From UBA2108 sp963925495 (GTDB lineage Bacteria; Bacteroidota; Bacteroidia; Flavobacteriales_G; Salibacteraceae): a stretch of DNA of 64,000 nucleotides. The position numbers were made by a program, and so were the translations under genes. This document shows, piece after piece, positions 34,237 through 43,371 of the stretch. The first letter of the stretch is position 1, and every line of letters starts with the position of its first letter. The notes beneath the pieces were generated by a model, which searched no databases, was not told where the DNA came from, and saw only the letters and a list, made by a program, of their open reading frames with translations. Location: assembly GCA_963925495.1 (NCBI GenBank), contig CAWUST010000001.1, positions 1 to 64,000 on the forward strand. Reading direction: 5' to 3'.

Positions 34237-35205
34237 ATGAGAAGAATTGGAGGTCGTTTGTTTAATTTATTTGCAGCTTTTTTAGCTGCATTTGTTTTAA
34301 TTGTAGGTTGTAAGAAGCCGCCACGAGCAAGTTTTGTCTTCGTCCAAAGCAATGGAGGAATTGTTCAATTTACAAATACCACAGCTGGTATTGTTGATTC
34401 TCAGACGTGGAAATTTGGTGATACATTGCCAAATTCCATAGAAACAAATCCTTTACATCGTTACTTACAGGCAGGAACTTATAACGTATCCTTAACTGTA
34501 GAGAATAGCGATGGGAGCAATACTTATAGTCATGCAGTTGTAATAAAGCAAGGTAATAGAGAAAATCTGGATGACCACCCTCAATTTGAAGACGCGGATG
34601 GATATTTTTATTCCCGTAATATTTTAGAATATGGTACGTCAACTCCAACTGTGTATAATAATATAAGGGGTAAAGCAATAGCTGCTCTATATGATTCAAC
34701 GGATTTTTTAATAAGTGTAGGAAGGGTTTCTGTAAATGGTGTTCAGCTAACTCAAAATGGAGATAATAGTTATTCATTTCATTCACCGGATTCTTCTATG
34801 TACTTTAGAGATGAAGTTCGTTGGGTTGCTGATGGTGGAAATGGATTCCCGCCAATGGTAGAGAATATCCCAAAAAGCTTTCCTGTATTACAAGGAATAA
34901 TTCCTGACACTTTTAATACTAAAATAGACACTACTTATATATTAAGAACTGCAAAACAAATCCAATTTGCAGATTCTGTTATTTGGAATATTGAAACTGC
35001 AAATGGGGTTTTAGTTGCCCAAAAGAGAACTGCTGGGGGCGTTGCTGGTGTGTTTTTTGATAAACCTGATTTAGTGAAGCTGAAAACTTCAGGAACTTAT
35101 GTTACGAAGGTAATAGCCTACAGTTTTATTCGTAAAAACCAGTTATTTCAAACTGTTTATTACACAAAAGAATCCTTCACCACTTCAAGCTTTCAGGCAA
35201 AATAA
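34237..35205 (+). CDS. PKD-domain lipoprotein
   Basis: A 322-residue lipoprotein with a leader ending 'LAAFVLIVGC' (Cys near 25). A PKD domain over roughly residues 30-105 reads 'IVDSQTWKFGDTLPNS' and 'LQAGTYNVSLTVENSDGS', and a beta-rich C-terminal region of about 210 residues follows that I do not recognise. PKD domains mediate surface or protein-glycan contacts. No T9SS sorting domain is present, so it is likely held by its lipid anchor. Monocistronic. Confidence 0.82.
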   Translation: MRRIGGRLFNLFAAFLAAFVLIVGCKKPPRASFVFVQSNGGIVQFTNTTAGIVDSQTWKFGDTLPNSIETNPLHRYLQAGTYNVSLTVENSDGSNTYSHAVVIKQGNRENLDDHPQFEDADGYFYSRNILEYGTSTPTVYNNIRGKAIAALYDSTDFLISVGRVSVNGVQLTQNGDNSYSFHSPDSSMYFRDEVRWVADGGNGFPPMVENIPKSFPVLQGIIPDTFNTKIDTTYILRTAKQIQFADSVIWNIETANGVLVAQKRTAGGVAGVFFDKPDLVKLKTSGTYVTKVIAYSFIRKNQLFQTVYYTKESFTTSSFQAK

Positions 35206-35269
35206 TAATGGCTTGAATCACTTTTGAATAACATCTAATAATATGTATTTAGATGATGTTCAATTTGAT

Positions 35270-35277
35270 TACTTTTG
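35270..35277 (+). promoter_or_regulatory. -7 box of gdhA
   Basis: TACTTTTG matches TAnnTTTG, 29 bp before the GTG start at 35307. Confidence 0.5.
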
Positions 35278-35306
35278 CCGCGTTTTTATACTAATCTCTT
35301 TAGAAA

Positions 35307-36665
35307 GTGAACAAAAAATACTACGCTCAGATTAATGAGTTTATGGAATCGATTAATGGAAGAAATGGGCATCAGCCTGAATTCTTGCAAGCAGTGAAGG
35401 AAGTAGCTGAAACCGTAATTCCGTACATTGAAGAAAACCCAAAGTACAAGGAAGCTAAAATTCTTGAACGAATGGTTGAACCTGAAAGGGTTGTTGCCTT
35501 TAGGGTGCCATGGTTGGATGATAAAGGTGAAATTCAAATCAATCGAGGCTATCGAATTGAAATGAATTCTGCAATTGGACCTTATAAAGGTGGATTACGT
35601 TTCCACCCTAGTGTTAATGAGAGTATTCTTAAATTCTTAGCATTTGAGCAAGTTTTTAAGAATAGCCTTACAACTTTACCCATGGGTGGAGGAAAAGGTG
35701 GCTCTGATTTTGACCCAAAAGGAAAGTCAGATAATGAAGTGATGAAGTTTTGTCAGAGTTTTATGACAGAATTGAGTCGTCACATTGGTGCAAATACAGA
35801 TGTACCTGCCGGTGATATCGGTGTTGGTGGCCGGGAAATTGGTTTCATGTTTGGCCAATATAAAAGAATTAGGAATGAATTTGTAGGTATTCTTACTGGA
35901 AAAGGAAAAGAATACGGCGGTTCATTAATACGTACGGAAGCAACAGGATATGGAGTTGTATATTTTGTAGAAAATATGCTTAATACAAAAGGCTTGTCTG
36001 TGTTTAAACACTCAGCTGTAATTTCTGGTTCTGGAAATGTCGCACAATTTGCAGCTGAAAAAGTTCTTGAATTAGGCGGTAAAGTTTTAACCATGTCTGA
36101 CTCCAAAGGATTTATTCATGCTCCAAATGGTCTTTCTCGAGAGCAATTGGATTTCGTAATGGAATTGAAAAATGCGAGAAGAGGAAGAATTGTAGAAGCT
36201 GCTGATGCATTCGATGATATTGAATTTTTTGAAGGGGAAAAACCTTGGAGAATAAATAGCGATATTGTTTTGCCATGCGCTACTCAGAATGAATTAGGAG
36301 AAACAGATGCTAAGCTTATAGTTGAAAATAAGGTTATTGCAGTTTCTGAAGGTGCGAATATGCCTTGTACTCCTGGTGCTATGAATGTATTTGTAGATAA
36401 TAAAGTTCTTTATTCACCCGGTAAAGCATCTAATGCTGGTGGTGTTGCTGTTTCTGGATTAGAAATGAGCCAAAACTCTTTACGTTTTAATTGGAGTCGT
36501 GAAGAAGTTGATGAAAAACTAAAAAACATAATGAAGAGTATCCACGAAGACTGTGTGAAACATGGTAAGGATAAAGAAACTGGTTATGTAGATTATGTAA
36601 AAGGAGCAAATGTAGCTGGATTTATAAAAGTTGCAGAAGCAATGTTAGCTCAAGGCTTAGTTTAA
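35307..36665 (+). CDS. gdhA: Glutamate dehydrogenase, NADP-type
   Basis: Interconverts 2-oxoglutarate plus ammonia and glutamate. At 452 residues it is of the hexameric bacterial biosynthetic length. The substrate site reads 'AIGPYKGGLRFHPSVN', 'TTLPMGGGKGGSDFDPKGKS' (catalytic Lys) and 'VPAGDIGVGGREIGFMFGQY'; the Rossmann domain has 'VISGSGNVAQFAAEK', and the C-terminal signature is 'GKASNAGGVAVSGLEMSQNS'. The start is GTG at 35307 (MNKKYYAQINEFM); the next ATG at 35343 would cut the first helix. A diverged 3' fragment of a second copy lies at 12291. NADP preference is inferred from family length and similarity. Confidence 0.95.
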   Translation: MNKKYYAQINEFMESINGRNGHQPEFLQAVKEVAETVIPYIEENPKYKEAKILERMVEPERVVAFRVPWLDDKGEIQINRGYRIEMNSAIGPYKGGLRFHPSVNESILKFLAFEQVFKNSLTTLPMGGGKGGSDFDPKGKSDNEVMKFCQSFMTELSRHIGANTDVPAGDIGVGGREIGFMFGQYKRIRNEFVGILTGKGKEYGGSLIRTEATGYGVVYFVENMLNTKGLSVFKHSAVISGSGNVAQFAAEKVLELGGKVLTMSDSKGFIHAPNGLSREQLDFVMELKNARRGRIVEAADAFDDIEFFEGEKPWRINSDIVLPCATQNELGETDAKLIVENKVIAVSEGANMPCTPGAMNVFVDNKVLYSPGKASNAGGVAVSGLEMSQNSLRFNWSREEVDEKLKNIMKSIHEDCVKHGKDKETGYVDYVKGANVAGFIKVAEAMLAQGLV

Positions 36666-36688
36666 TCTTTAGATTTTATATTTTTGAC

Positions 36689-36726
36689 AGCCCTATCAGT
36701 TTTTCTGGTAGGGCTTTTTTATTTTT
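36689..36726 (+). terminator. Rho-independent terminator of gdhA
   Basis: AGCCCTATCAG / CTGGTAGGGCT pair over 11 bp with one G-U around a T5 loop, followed by a T tract, 24 bp after the stop. The remaining 220 bp of the 305-bp gap before kbl contain only the kbl promoter and no gene. Confidence 0.92.
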
Positions 36727-36944
36727 AAGGCTATATATTTTCAGGTTTTTTTCCTTTAGCGGTAACTCTTTTTAAGGAAATCATACTAAATGTTAGCATT
36801 CAATATTGGCAAATTCTATTCGTTAGTACCTCCAAGCAAAAGCTAATATTTTTGAATCCACCATTTCTAAAAGGATTGCCTTAGGTCATGAGATAATCTT
36901 TTAAGCGGGACATCAATTTAAGTCTATTTCGCACTTCCATTATT

Positions 36945-36952
36945 TATATTTG
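36945..36952 (+). promoter_or_regulatory. -7 box of kbl
   Basis: TATATTTG matches TAnnTTTG. It lies 18 bp before the ATG at 36971, which supports that start over a longer frame beginning at 36950 inside the box. Confidence 0.6.
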
Positions 36953-36970
36953 CCGCCCAAAGTAGAGTTT

Positions 36971-38161
36971 ATGTACGGAAAAATTAAAGATCAGTTAAAG
37001 GCTGAATTAAGTCAAATTGAAAAGGACGGATTATTTAAGTCAGAAAGAATCATCACAACCCCTCAAGATGCAGTTATCAAAGTGTCAACTGGTGAAGAAG
37101 TAATTAATTTCTGTGCGAACAATTATCTTGGATTGTCTTCTCACCCTCGAGTGATTGAAGCAGCCCACAAAGCCTTGGATTCTCACGGTTTTGGAATGTC
37201 CTCGGTACGTTTTATTTGTGGAACCCAAGATATTCATATAGAACTTGAAGAAAAAATAACAAGCTTTTTAGGAACTGAAGACACAATTCTTTATGCCGCA
37301 GCTTTTGATGCTAACGGTGGCGTCTTTGAGCCGCTACTGACAGCTGAAGATGCAATTATTTCTGATTCATTAAATCATGCGTCTATTATTGACGGCGTTC
37401 GTTTGTGCAAGGCTTCTCGTTATCGTTATGCAAATAACGATATGTCCGATTTAGAAGAACAACTTAAAGCAGCCTCTGGAGCGAGAAATAAAATTATAGT
37501 TACCGACGGAGTTTTTTCTATGGACGGCTATGTAGCTCAGTTGGATAAAATATGCGACTTAGCTGATAAATATGACGCTATGGTAATGGTTGATGAGTGT
37601 CATGCCACTGGATTTATTGGAAAAACAGGAAGAGGAAGTATTGAATTAAAAAATGTAATCGGAAGAGTTGATATTATAACTGGTACACTTGGCAAAGCAC
37701 TTGGTGGAGCAATGGGCGGTTTTACTTCAGGTAGAAAAGAAATAATTGAGTTGCTACGTCAACGGTCTAGACCTTATTTGTTTTCAAATTCGCTGGCCCC
37801 GAATATTGTTGGAGCCTCTATTGCCGTTTTCGATTTATTGAATGAAACTACAGAATTAAGGGATAAACTAGAAAGTAATATTAACTATTTCAAAAAGGGA
37901 ATAAAAGCTTCAGGTTTAGATTATAAAGATGGTGATAGTGCAATTGTTCCAATTATGCTTTACGATGCTTCTTTGGCTCAGAAATTCGCAAATGAACTAC
38001 TCAAAGAAGGTATATATGTTATTGGGTTTTTCTATCCAGTAGTACCAAAAGGTCAAGCAAGAATTCGAGTGCAGTTATCTGCGGCTCATACAAAAGAACA
38101 TTTGGATAAAGCTATTGCTGCTTTTACTAAAGTTGGTAAAGAGTTAGGCGTTATTGGATAA
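36971..38161 (+). CDS. kbl: Glycine C-acetyltransferase
   Basis: A PLP-dependent alpha-oxoamine synthase that converts 2-amino-3-ketobutyrate and CoA to glycine and acetyl-CoA in threonine breakdown. From ATG 36971 it is 396 residues, the family length. It shows 'EVINFCANNYLGLSSHPRVI', 'GFGMSSVRFICGTQDIH', 'DECHATGFIGKTGRGSIE', the PLP Lys in 'TGTLGKALGGAMGG' and 'RSRPYLFSNSLAP'. No threonine dehydrogenase gene is adjacent. The related enzymes BioF and Spt are alternatives, but the local motifs fit Kbl best. Its stop overlaps the TTG start of the next gene. Confidence 0.92.
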   Translation: MYGKIKDQLKAELSQIEKDGLFKSERIITTPQDAVIKVSTGEEVINFCANNYLGLSSHPRVIEAAHKALDSHGFGMSSVRFICGTQDIHIELEEKITSFLGTEDTILYAAAFDANGGVFEPLLTAEDAIISDSLNHASIIDGVRLCKASRYRYANNDMSDLEEQLKAASGARNKIIVTDGVFSMDGYVAQLDKICDLADKYDAMVMVDECHATGFIGKTGRGSIELKNVIGRVDIITGTLGKALGGAMGGFTSGRKEIIELLRQRSRPYLFSNSLAPNIVGASIAVFDLLNETTELRDKLESNINYFKKGIKASGLDYKDGDSAIVPIMLYDASLAQKFANELLKEGIYVIGFFYPVVPKGQARIRVQLSAAHTKEHLDKAIAAFTKVGKELGVIG

Positions 38162-38795
38162 AACATTGACCTTGAATTATAGATTTAGGATAAAGAGAAT
38201 TGATCCACACATAATTGGAATACTTTTTTTAGGTCTCAATTTCGTTGCACTGATTTCGTGTACAGAAAAGTTGAAGTCTGACGAGACCCGGATTGAAGAG
38301 GTAATAACTGATTTTTACGAGTGGTATTCGTTAGAGATAAAAGCCAGGAATACATCTTCTTTTCAACCAATATTTGTTGCAGATTCGAATGGCTTGTCGA
38401 CTCTTGATTTTGCTCAAATGGATGCAAATTTGGCTGCAGTTGGTTTTCACAAGAATTACATTCCAAATTTAAAGAGGGACTTTGAGCCATGTTTGGCAAA
38501 CCTCAATTCTATTCCTTTCGACTCTTTAAAGTTATTTGAGGACTTAGATGATTTTGATGACATTAATTGTGCTTTTTCTAATCTTTATCAATGGACTGGT
38601 GATACGGAGCCTCACGACGGAGTGGAGGTAGGGGAAGTCACCAAAAATGGAGACTCAATAGCAGTTGCTGAGTGTAGAATATTTAATGTTGGTGAAAACA
38701 TGAGATTGTATTGGGAGCACAAATACCTAGTGATTAAACTTAAAGAAGCAGATGAAGATTGGAAGATTTCAAATATTGAAATAGTATTTCCATGA
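38154..38795 (+). CDS. Hypothetical lipoprotein-like protein
   Basis: About 213 residues if it begins at the TTG at 38154, which overlaps the kbl stop; an in-frame TTG at 38166 is an alternative. A hydrophobic segment (HIIGILFLGLNFVALISC) ends in a possible lipobox Cys. The domain after it (IEEVITDFYEWYSLEIKARN ... DGVEVGEVTKNGDSIAVAEC ... WKISNIEIVFP) resembles NTF2-like or DUF3828 periplasmic proteins, a tentative match. It overlaps the downstream membrane gene by 4 bases (ATGA), so kbl, this gene and the next look like one translationally coupled unit. Confidence 0.7.
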   Translation: MDKTLTLNYRFRIKRIDPHIIGILFLGLNFVALISCTEKLKSDETRIEEVITDFYEWYSLEIKARNTSSFQPIFVADSNGLSTLDFAQMDANLAAVGFHKNYIPNLKRDFEPCLANLNSIPFDSLKLFEDLDDFDDINCAFSNLYQWTGDTEPHDGVEVGEVTKNGDSIAVAECRIFNVGENMRLYWEHKYLVIKLKEADEDWKISNIEIVFP

Positions 38796-39727
38796 AAGAA
38801 ATATATCTTCTACTTAAAGTTCATTTAAAAGAAGATTACAATCCAAGACTTTATTTATATTTTTTATCCTTTCTGACTGTAACTATTAGCCTCAATTATT
38901 ATTTCGATTTCGAGGATGGCATTCTCGATAGTTATTATACCCAACCTATAAGTTTTATCACGTATACTTTATTTTACATGTTCGCCTACTATGGAATCGC
39001 AATTCCACAGCTCTTCTTAAATAATAAATCTGCTGTTCTTAAATCATGGAGGTATTGGGCACGTTCTTCTTTTTTCATTTCAATTGTTGGATTTGCTGCG
39101 TATTTTTATTTTCATCGTAAAATGGTTTTCGAGAGCTTGACAGCTTATGAAAATAATTTTGTTTTGGATATTGTTCGTCAATTAAACTGTTGGGTTACTA
39201 TCATCTTTCCGTTATTAATTTTCTGGTTGGTATTCGATAAAAACAAAAGGCATTTTTATGGTTTTAATCTCAAAAACGCCAATTTGAAAGCCTATTTTCA
39301 GATGCTTTTAATAATGTTTCCACTTGTTTTTGCGGTTTCCTTCCTTTCCGATTTTCAAGACAATTATCCAATAATGAAAGCCTGGGATTTGAATTATCCT
39401 TTTGGCTGGAACAATTCAATTTATTATTTAATTTTTGAACCCCTTTACGGAATTAGTTTTTTATCCGTTGAGCTGGTTTTTAGAGGTGCTCTAGTAATTG
39501 GTATGGTTAAGTTATTAGGAAAAGAAGCTGTTTTGCCCATGGTGAGTATGTATGCTTTTTTACATTTTGGGAAGCCTCTTGGAGAAACTATTGGATCTGT
39601 TTTTGGTGGTTATATCTTAGGTGTAATTGCACTTAAAAAGGAGCATATTTTTGGTGGGTTCATCATTCATGTAGGAGTTGCTTATTTAATGGAAATAACT
39701 GCTTTGTGGCAGCATTACTATAATTGA
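38792..39727 (+). CDS. CPBP-family intramembrane protease-like protein
   Basis: A 311-residue polytopic membrane protein with about eight hydrophobic segments. The C-terminal part carries the ABI/CPBP pattern: 'SFLSVELVFRGALVIGM' (ELxxR-like motif 1, with one Glu where the family usually has EE), 'SMYAFLHFGKPLGE' (His motif 2), and 'GGFIIHVGVAYLMEI' (third motif). The family includes putative intramembrane metalloproteases such as Rce1. The reduced first motif leaves catalytic activity open. It is coupled to the upstream lipoprotein gene by an ATGA overlap. Confidence 0.75.
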   Translation: MKEIYLLLKVHLKEDYNPRLYLYFLSFLTVTISLNYYFDFEDGILDSYYTQPISFITYTLFYMFAYYGIAIPQLFLNNKSAVLKSWRYWARSSFFISIVGFAAYFYFHRKMVFESLTAYENNFVLDIVRQLNCWVTIIFPLLIFWLVFDKNKRHFYGFNLKNANLKAYFQMLLIMFPLVFAVSFLSDFQDNYPIMKAWDLNYPFGWNNSIYYLIFEPLYGISFLSVELVFRGALVIGMVKLLGKEAVLPMVSMYAFLHFGKPLGETIGSVFGGYILGVIALKKEHIFGGFIIHVGVAYLMEITALWQHYYN

Positions 39728-39764
39728 TAGGGCAATTGAACAATAATAATTGTTGGTTGGATAA

Positions 39765-41042
39765 TTATCCGAAAAACAAATAAGCAATAAAAATTGCAGC
39801 AATAATTCCGACAGAATCTGCAATTAATCCGCAAACTACTGTGTAACGTGTTCGAGTTACGTTCACTGCACCAAAATAAACAGCCAGAGTATAGAAAGTT
39901 GTTTCAGTAGAACCTTGAAAGACAGAAGCAAGCTTTCCCGCAAAAGAATCGGCGCCAAATCTAGACATCGTTTCTACCATCATTCCCCTTGCACCAGATC
40001 CGCTAAGAGGTTTCATAAATGCTGTTGGCATAGCGTCCACAAATCTAGAATCAACGCCAAAAGCATCAACAATCCAACGCAAACCACCAACCAAAATATC
40101 CAACGCACCACTAGCTCGAAACACTCCAATGGCGACCAACATAGCAACCAAATAAGGGATAATTTTTACCGCGACTCCAAAACCGTCTTTTGCTCCTATT
40201 ACAAATGTTTCGTAAATATTAATTTTATTTTTTAAAGCTAAAGATATGAACCCAACAATAATTGCCATTAATATAAAATTCCCAATTACAGAACTAATTA
40301 CTGAAACTGTGTCCTGTTGTAAGCCGGTTAGCCAATAAATAAAACCCAAAACCAGAGCCGTTATGCCGCCTAAATAACTAAGAACTATTTTGTCGAACAA
40401 ATTAATTTTCTGATAAATAGAAACGGAAATTAATCCGGCAAGTGTTGCAAAATAAGTTGCAATTAATATGGGTAAAAACACATCAGAAGGATTAGCGGAT
40501 CCGTTTGCCGCACGCAATGCCATAACGGAAACTGGAATAAGTGTAAGCCCGGAAGTGTTGAGCACCAAAAACATAATTTGTGCATTAGTTGCCGTATCTT
40601 TTTGTTTGTTTTCAGTTTGTAGTTCTTCCATAGCCTTAAGTCCCAAAGGAGTGGCTGCATTATCTAAACCCAGCATATTTGCTGATATATTTAACATTAT
40701 GCTTCCCATTGCTGGGTGGTCTTTTGGAAGTTCTGGAAATAGTTTTCTGAAAAAAGGAGCAACCAAACGAGTCATAATTTTCACTGCTCCACCAGCTTCC
40801 CCAATTTTCATTATACCTAACCACAATGCCATTATACCCATTAGGTAAACGACAATTGAAATGGATGTTTCTGCCATATCGAAAGTAGACTGGACTATTG
40901 CTGAAAAAACATTTAAATCGGCTTGACCAAATTGCCAACCCCATTCTAGGAAAAAATCACGAAAGAAATATCCAATTAATCGAAGTATAGCTACGACAAA
41001 AGCGATGATAAAAAATCCTGCAAAAATGTAATGGAGGGCCAT
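39765..41042 (-). CDS. Fused SpmA/SpmB-type nucleoside-recognition domain membrane protein
   Basis: A 425-residue polytopic membrane protein with two Gate/nucleoside-recognition domains in tandem. The first has 'MALWLGIMKIGEAGGAVKIM' and 'MLNISANMLGLDNAATPLGL' (SpmA-like); the second has 'MLVAIGVFRASGALDILVGG', 'PTAFMKPLSGSGARGMMVE' and 'GSTETTFYTLAVYFGAV' (SpmB-like). In spore formers these are two separate spore-maturation proteins; non-sporulating Bacteroidota often carry the fusion, whose function is unknown, probably transport. Monocistronic. Confidence 0.88.
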   Translation of the reverse strand: MALHYIFAGFFIIAFVVAILRLIGYFFRDFFLEWGWQFGQADLNVFSAIVQSTFDMAETSISIVVYLMGIMALWLGIMKIGEAGGAVKIMTRLVAPFFRKLFPELPKDHPAMGSIMLNISANMLGLDNAATPLGLKAMEELQTENKQKDTATNAQIMFLVLNTSGLTLIPVSVMALRAANGSANPSDVFLPILIATYFATLAGLISVSIYQKINLFDKIVLSYLGGITALVLGFIYWLTGLQQDTVSVISSVIGNFILMAIIVGFISLALKNKINIYETFVIGAKDGFGVAVKIIPYLVAMLVAIGVFRASGALDILVGGLRWIVDAFGVDSRFVDAMPTAFMKPLSGSGARGMMVETMSRFGADSFAGKLASVFQGSTETTFYTLAVYFGAVNVTRTRYTVVCGLIADSVGIIAAIFIAYLFFG

Positions 41043-41132
41043 ACTATCTAGTATTGTTCAAAAGTACGGGAAGGATAAGAGGGATTAAGAATACTTTTTT
41101 CAAATTATAAACATTGGGTTGTTTCGGATAAC

Positions 41133-41759
41133 TTACAGTCCATACTCCTCAAAGTATCCCAAACCTTGTCGCACCATTTCTGGCTCACCGCTCGTACAAT
41201 CCACTATTGACGATGGAATATTATTACCATACCCACCATCTATTACTATGTCAACTTTCTTTTTAAAAATTTCATAAATCATTTCTGGATCAGTCGTATA
41301 TGCCAATATATCATCTTCCGCTACTACAGAAGTAGTAGAAATTGGATTTCCCAGTTGCCTTACAATTTCTCGAGGAATTTCATGATCAGGAATTCTTAAT
41401 CCTATGCTCTTCTTTTTGTTTTTAAACAATTTGGGAACTTCTCCCGTAGCATTTAGGATATAGGTAAACGGACCTGGCAAAGTTTTTTTCATTAGTTTGA
41501 AAATAGGTGTTTCTACCTTGGCATATTTAGCCAACTGACTTAAATCGTAAACTACAATTGCCAATTTAGCATCCTTTAGTTTCATGCCTTTTAGCGATGC
41601 TACTCGCTCTACAGCTTTTGATTTAGTAACATCACAACCAAAACCATAAACTGTATCCGTGGGATAAATTATAACTCCTCCATTTTGCAAACAATTTACG
41701 ACGTGCTGAATAACATTGGGGTCGGGGTTTTTTGAGTTTATTCTAATGTATTCTGCCAT
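41133..41759 (-). CDS. YciO/Sua5/YrdC-type threonylcarbamoyl-AMP synthase-like protein
   Basis: A 208-residue protein with the YrdC fold: 'GGVIIYPTDTVYGFGCDVTK', 'KLAIVVYDLSQLAKYA', 'LPGPFTYILNATGEVPKLF', 'IGLRIPDHEI' and 'NPISTTSVV'. Sua5/YrdC members make L-threonylcarbamoyl-AMP for tRNA t6A37. The K-N-K-K-S-I-G-L-R variant and length are closer to the YciO branch, whose role is less certain, so I give no gene symbol. It is a single gene, divergent from the aminopropyltransferase-like gene. Confidence 0.85.
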   Translation of the reverse strand: MAEYIRINSKNPDPNVIQHVVNCLQNGGVIIYPTDTVYGFGCDVTKSKAVERVASLKGMKLKDAKLAIVVYDLSQLAKYAKVETPIFKLMKKTLPGPFTYILNATGEVPKLFKNKKKSIGLRIPDHEIPREIVRQLGNPISTTSVVAEDDILAYTTDPEMIYEIFKKKVDIVIDGGYGNNIPSSIVDCTSGEPEMVRQGLGYFEEYGL

Positions 41760-41829
41760 GACGTAAAATTATGGATTTTAAAACGAGCGCCCACTAGAAA
41801 ACGCTTTCTTTGTTTCCAAATTATTATCC

Positions 41830-43371
41830 TTGGGTTCAAAACGTTCCAGAATACTTAAACTAGCACTTTTTGCTACAGGCTTATCTGGCATTGTTGCCGA
41901 ATATATCCTATCTACATTAGCCACTTATTTTTTAGGTGATTCCATTTTTCAGTGGACGATGATTTTATCCATTATGCTTTTTTCAATGGGTTTGGGCAGC
42001 AGAATAAGCGCATCGTTTGAAAAAAATATTTTAGAAAAGTTTTTATGGGCAGAGTTTGCGCTCTCCCTCCTTACCTCAACAGCGGCACTTAGCTGCTATG
42101 TTGTAATGGGTTACACAAATTACGTTGCCGTGTTTATTTATGGGTTTGCCATTGCCATTGGCCTATTAATAGGAATGGAAATTCCCTTAGTTACACGAAT
42201 AAACGAAAACAACGAAGAGCTAAGAACCAACATAGCAGGTGTTATGGAAAACGACTACTACGGTAGTTTAATTGGAGGATTATTTTTTGTTTTTGTAGGA
42301 CTGCCCTACTTGGGGTTAACTCACACTCCTTTTGTGCTTGGAGGCATTAATTTTTTAGTAGCTATATTTCTTTTTTGGAAATTGAGAAACCATATAAATC
42401 CCTTGCCTAGAAAAATATTTACAGCTTTAATTCCTGTTCTGTTTTTCACTCTACTTTTCCTAGCTTATGGCGCGAACGAAATTATTTTACATGGTGAGCA
42501 AGAAAGGTATGGTGATAAGGTTGTTTTTTCTGAGCAAACCCGTTTTCAAAAAATCACAATCACCCAATACAAAGAACATTACTGGCTCTATTTAAATGGA
42601 AGTAAACAGCTTTGTACTTTTGATGAATGGCTCTATCACGAACCTTTGGTACACCCTGCCATGCATTTGAGCAGGAACACCAAAAGTGTTTTAATTTTAG
42701 GCGCGGGTGATGGCTGTGCTATTCGTGAAGTTCTAAAATACAAGCAAGTAGAACAAATAACTTTAGTAGATATCGACCCTGAAATGACAAAAATCGGCAT
42801 GTCCAACCCGATTTTTACTAAAATGAACGATAGCGCATACTATGACCCAAAAGTGAAAGTGGTAAATAATGATGCTTTCCAATTTTTAGAGAATACCGAC
42901 CAGTTTTATGATGTAATGATTTTGGATTTTCCAGACCCTAAGAGTATTGACATAAACAGAGTGTACACAAAAGAATTTTACCAACTTTGCTCCAGGAGAC
43001 TGCGCAAAAACGGAGTTATAGTAACTCAAGCGGTTAGCCCATATTACACAACCAAAGCGTTTCGATCTATTGAAAAAACGATAGCAAATGCAGGGTTTAA
43101 TACTTTACCAATTCACAATCATGTTTATTCCTTTGGAGAGTGGGGTTGGATAATTGGATCAAAAACACTTTCAAGCGATGAAATAAAAGAAGAACTAAAA
43201 GCTAGTTCCTTTAATGATGTAAAAACTGAATGGATGACACCTGAAGCAATTCAACTTATGATTTCCTTCGGCAAGGATCTGCGACCAGCTGACTCTGTGG
43301 AAGTAAACACGATTCAAAACCCCGTCTTGTATCGTTATTATTTGGATGGTACTTGGACTCGCTATTTATAA
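41830..43371 (+). CDS. Membrane-bound polyamine aminopropyltransferase-like protein
   Basis: A 513-residue fusion of about seven N-terminal transmembrane helices (residues 10-215) with a C-terminal spermidine-synthase-like methyltransferase fold. The latter shows 'YWLYLNGSKQLCTFDEWLYH', 'SVLILGAGDGCAIREVLKYK', 'LVDIDPEM', 'MILDFPDPKSIDINRVYT' and 'VTQAVSPYYTTKAF'. It should transfer aminopropyl groups from decarboxylated SAM, or a related group. The start is TTG at 41830 (MGSKRSRILKLALFATGLSG); no ATG precedes the first helix. It is the first of three overlapping genes; no SAM decarboxylase gene is nearby. Confidence 0.9.
   Translation: MGSKRSRILKLALFATGLSGIVAEYILSTLATYFLGDSIFQWTMILSIMLFSMGLGSRISASFEKNILEKFLWAEFALSLLTSTAALSCYVVMGYTNYVAVFIYGFAIAIGLLIGMEIPLVTRINENNEELRTNIAGVMENDYYGSLIGGLFFVFVGLPYLGLTHTPFVLGGINFLVAIFLFWKLRNHINPLPRKIFTALIPVLFFTLLFLAYGANEIILHGEQERYGDKVVFSEQTRFQKITITQYKEHYWLYLNGSKQLCTFDEWLYHEPLVHPAMHLSRNTKSVLILGAGDGCAIREVLKYKQVEQITLVDIDPEMTKIGMSNPIFTKMNDSAYYDPKVKVVNNDAFQFLENTDQFYDVMILDFPDPKSIDINRVYTKEFYQLCSRRLRKNGVIVTQAVSPYYTTKAFRSIEKTIANAGFNTLPIHNHVYSFGEWGWIIGSKTLSSDEIKEELKASSFNDVKTEWMTPEAIQLMISFGKDLRPADSVEVNTIQNPVLYRYYLDGTWTRYL

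Noticed and set aside
39915..40944. Several 60-130 codon frames on both strands within the SpmA/SpmB-like gene
   Set aside because: They lie wholly inside a well-supported coding region and have Arg/Ser/Cys-rich, low-complexity products; shadow frames.
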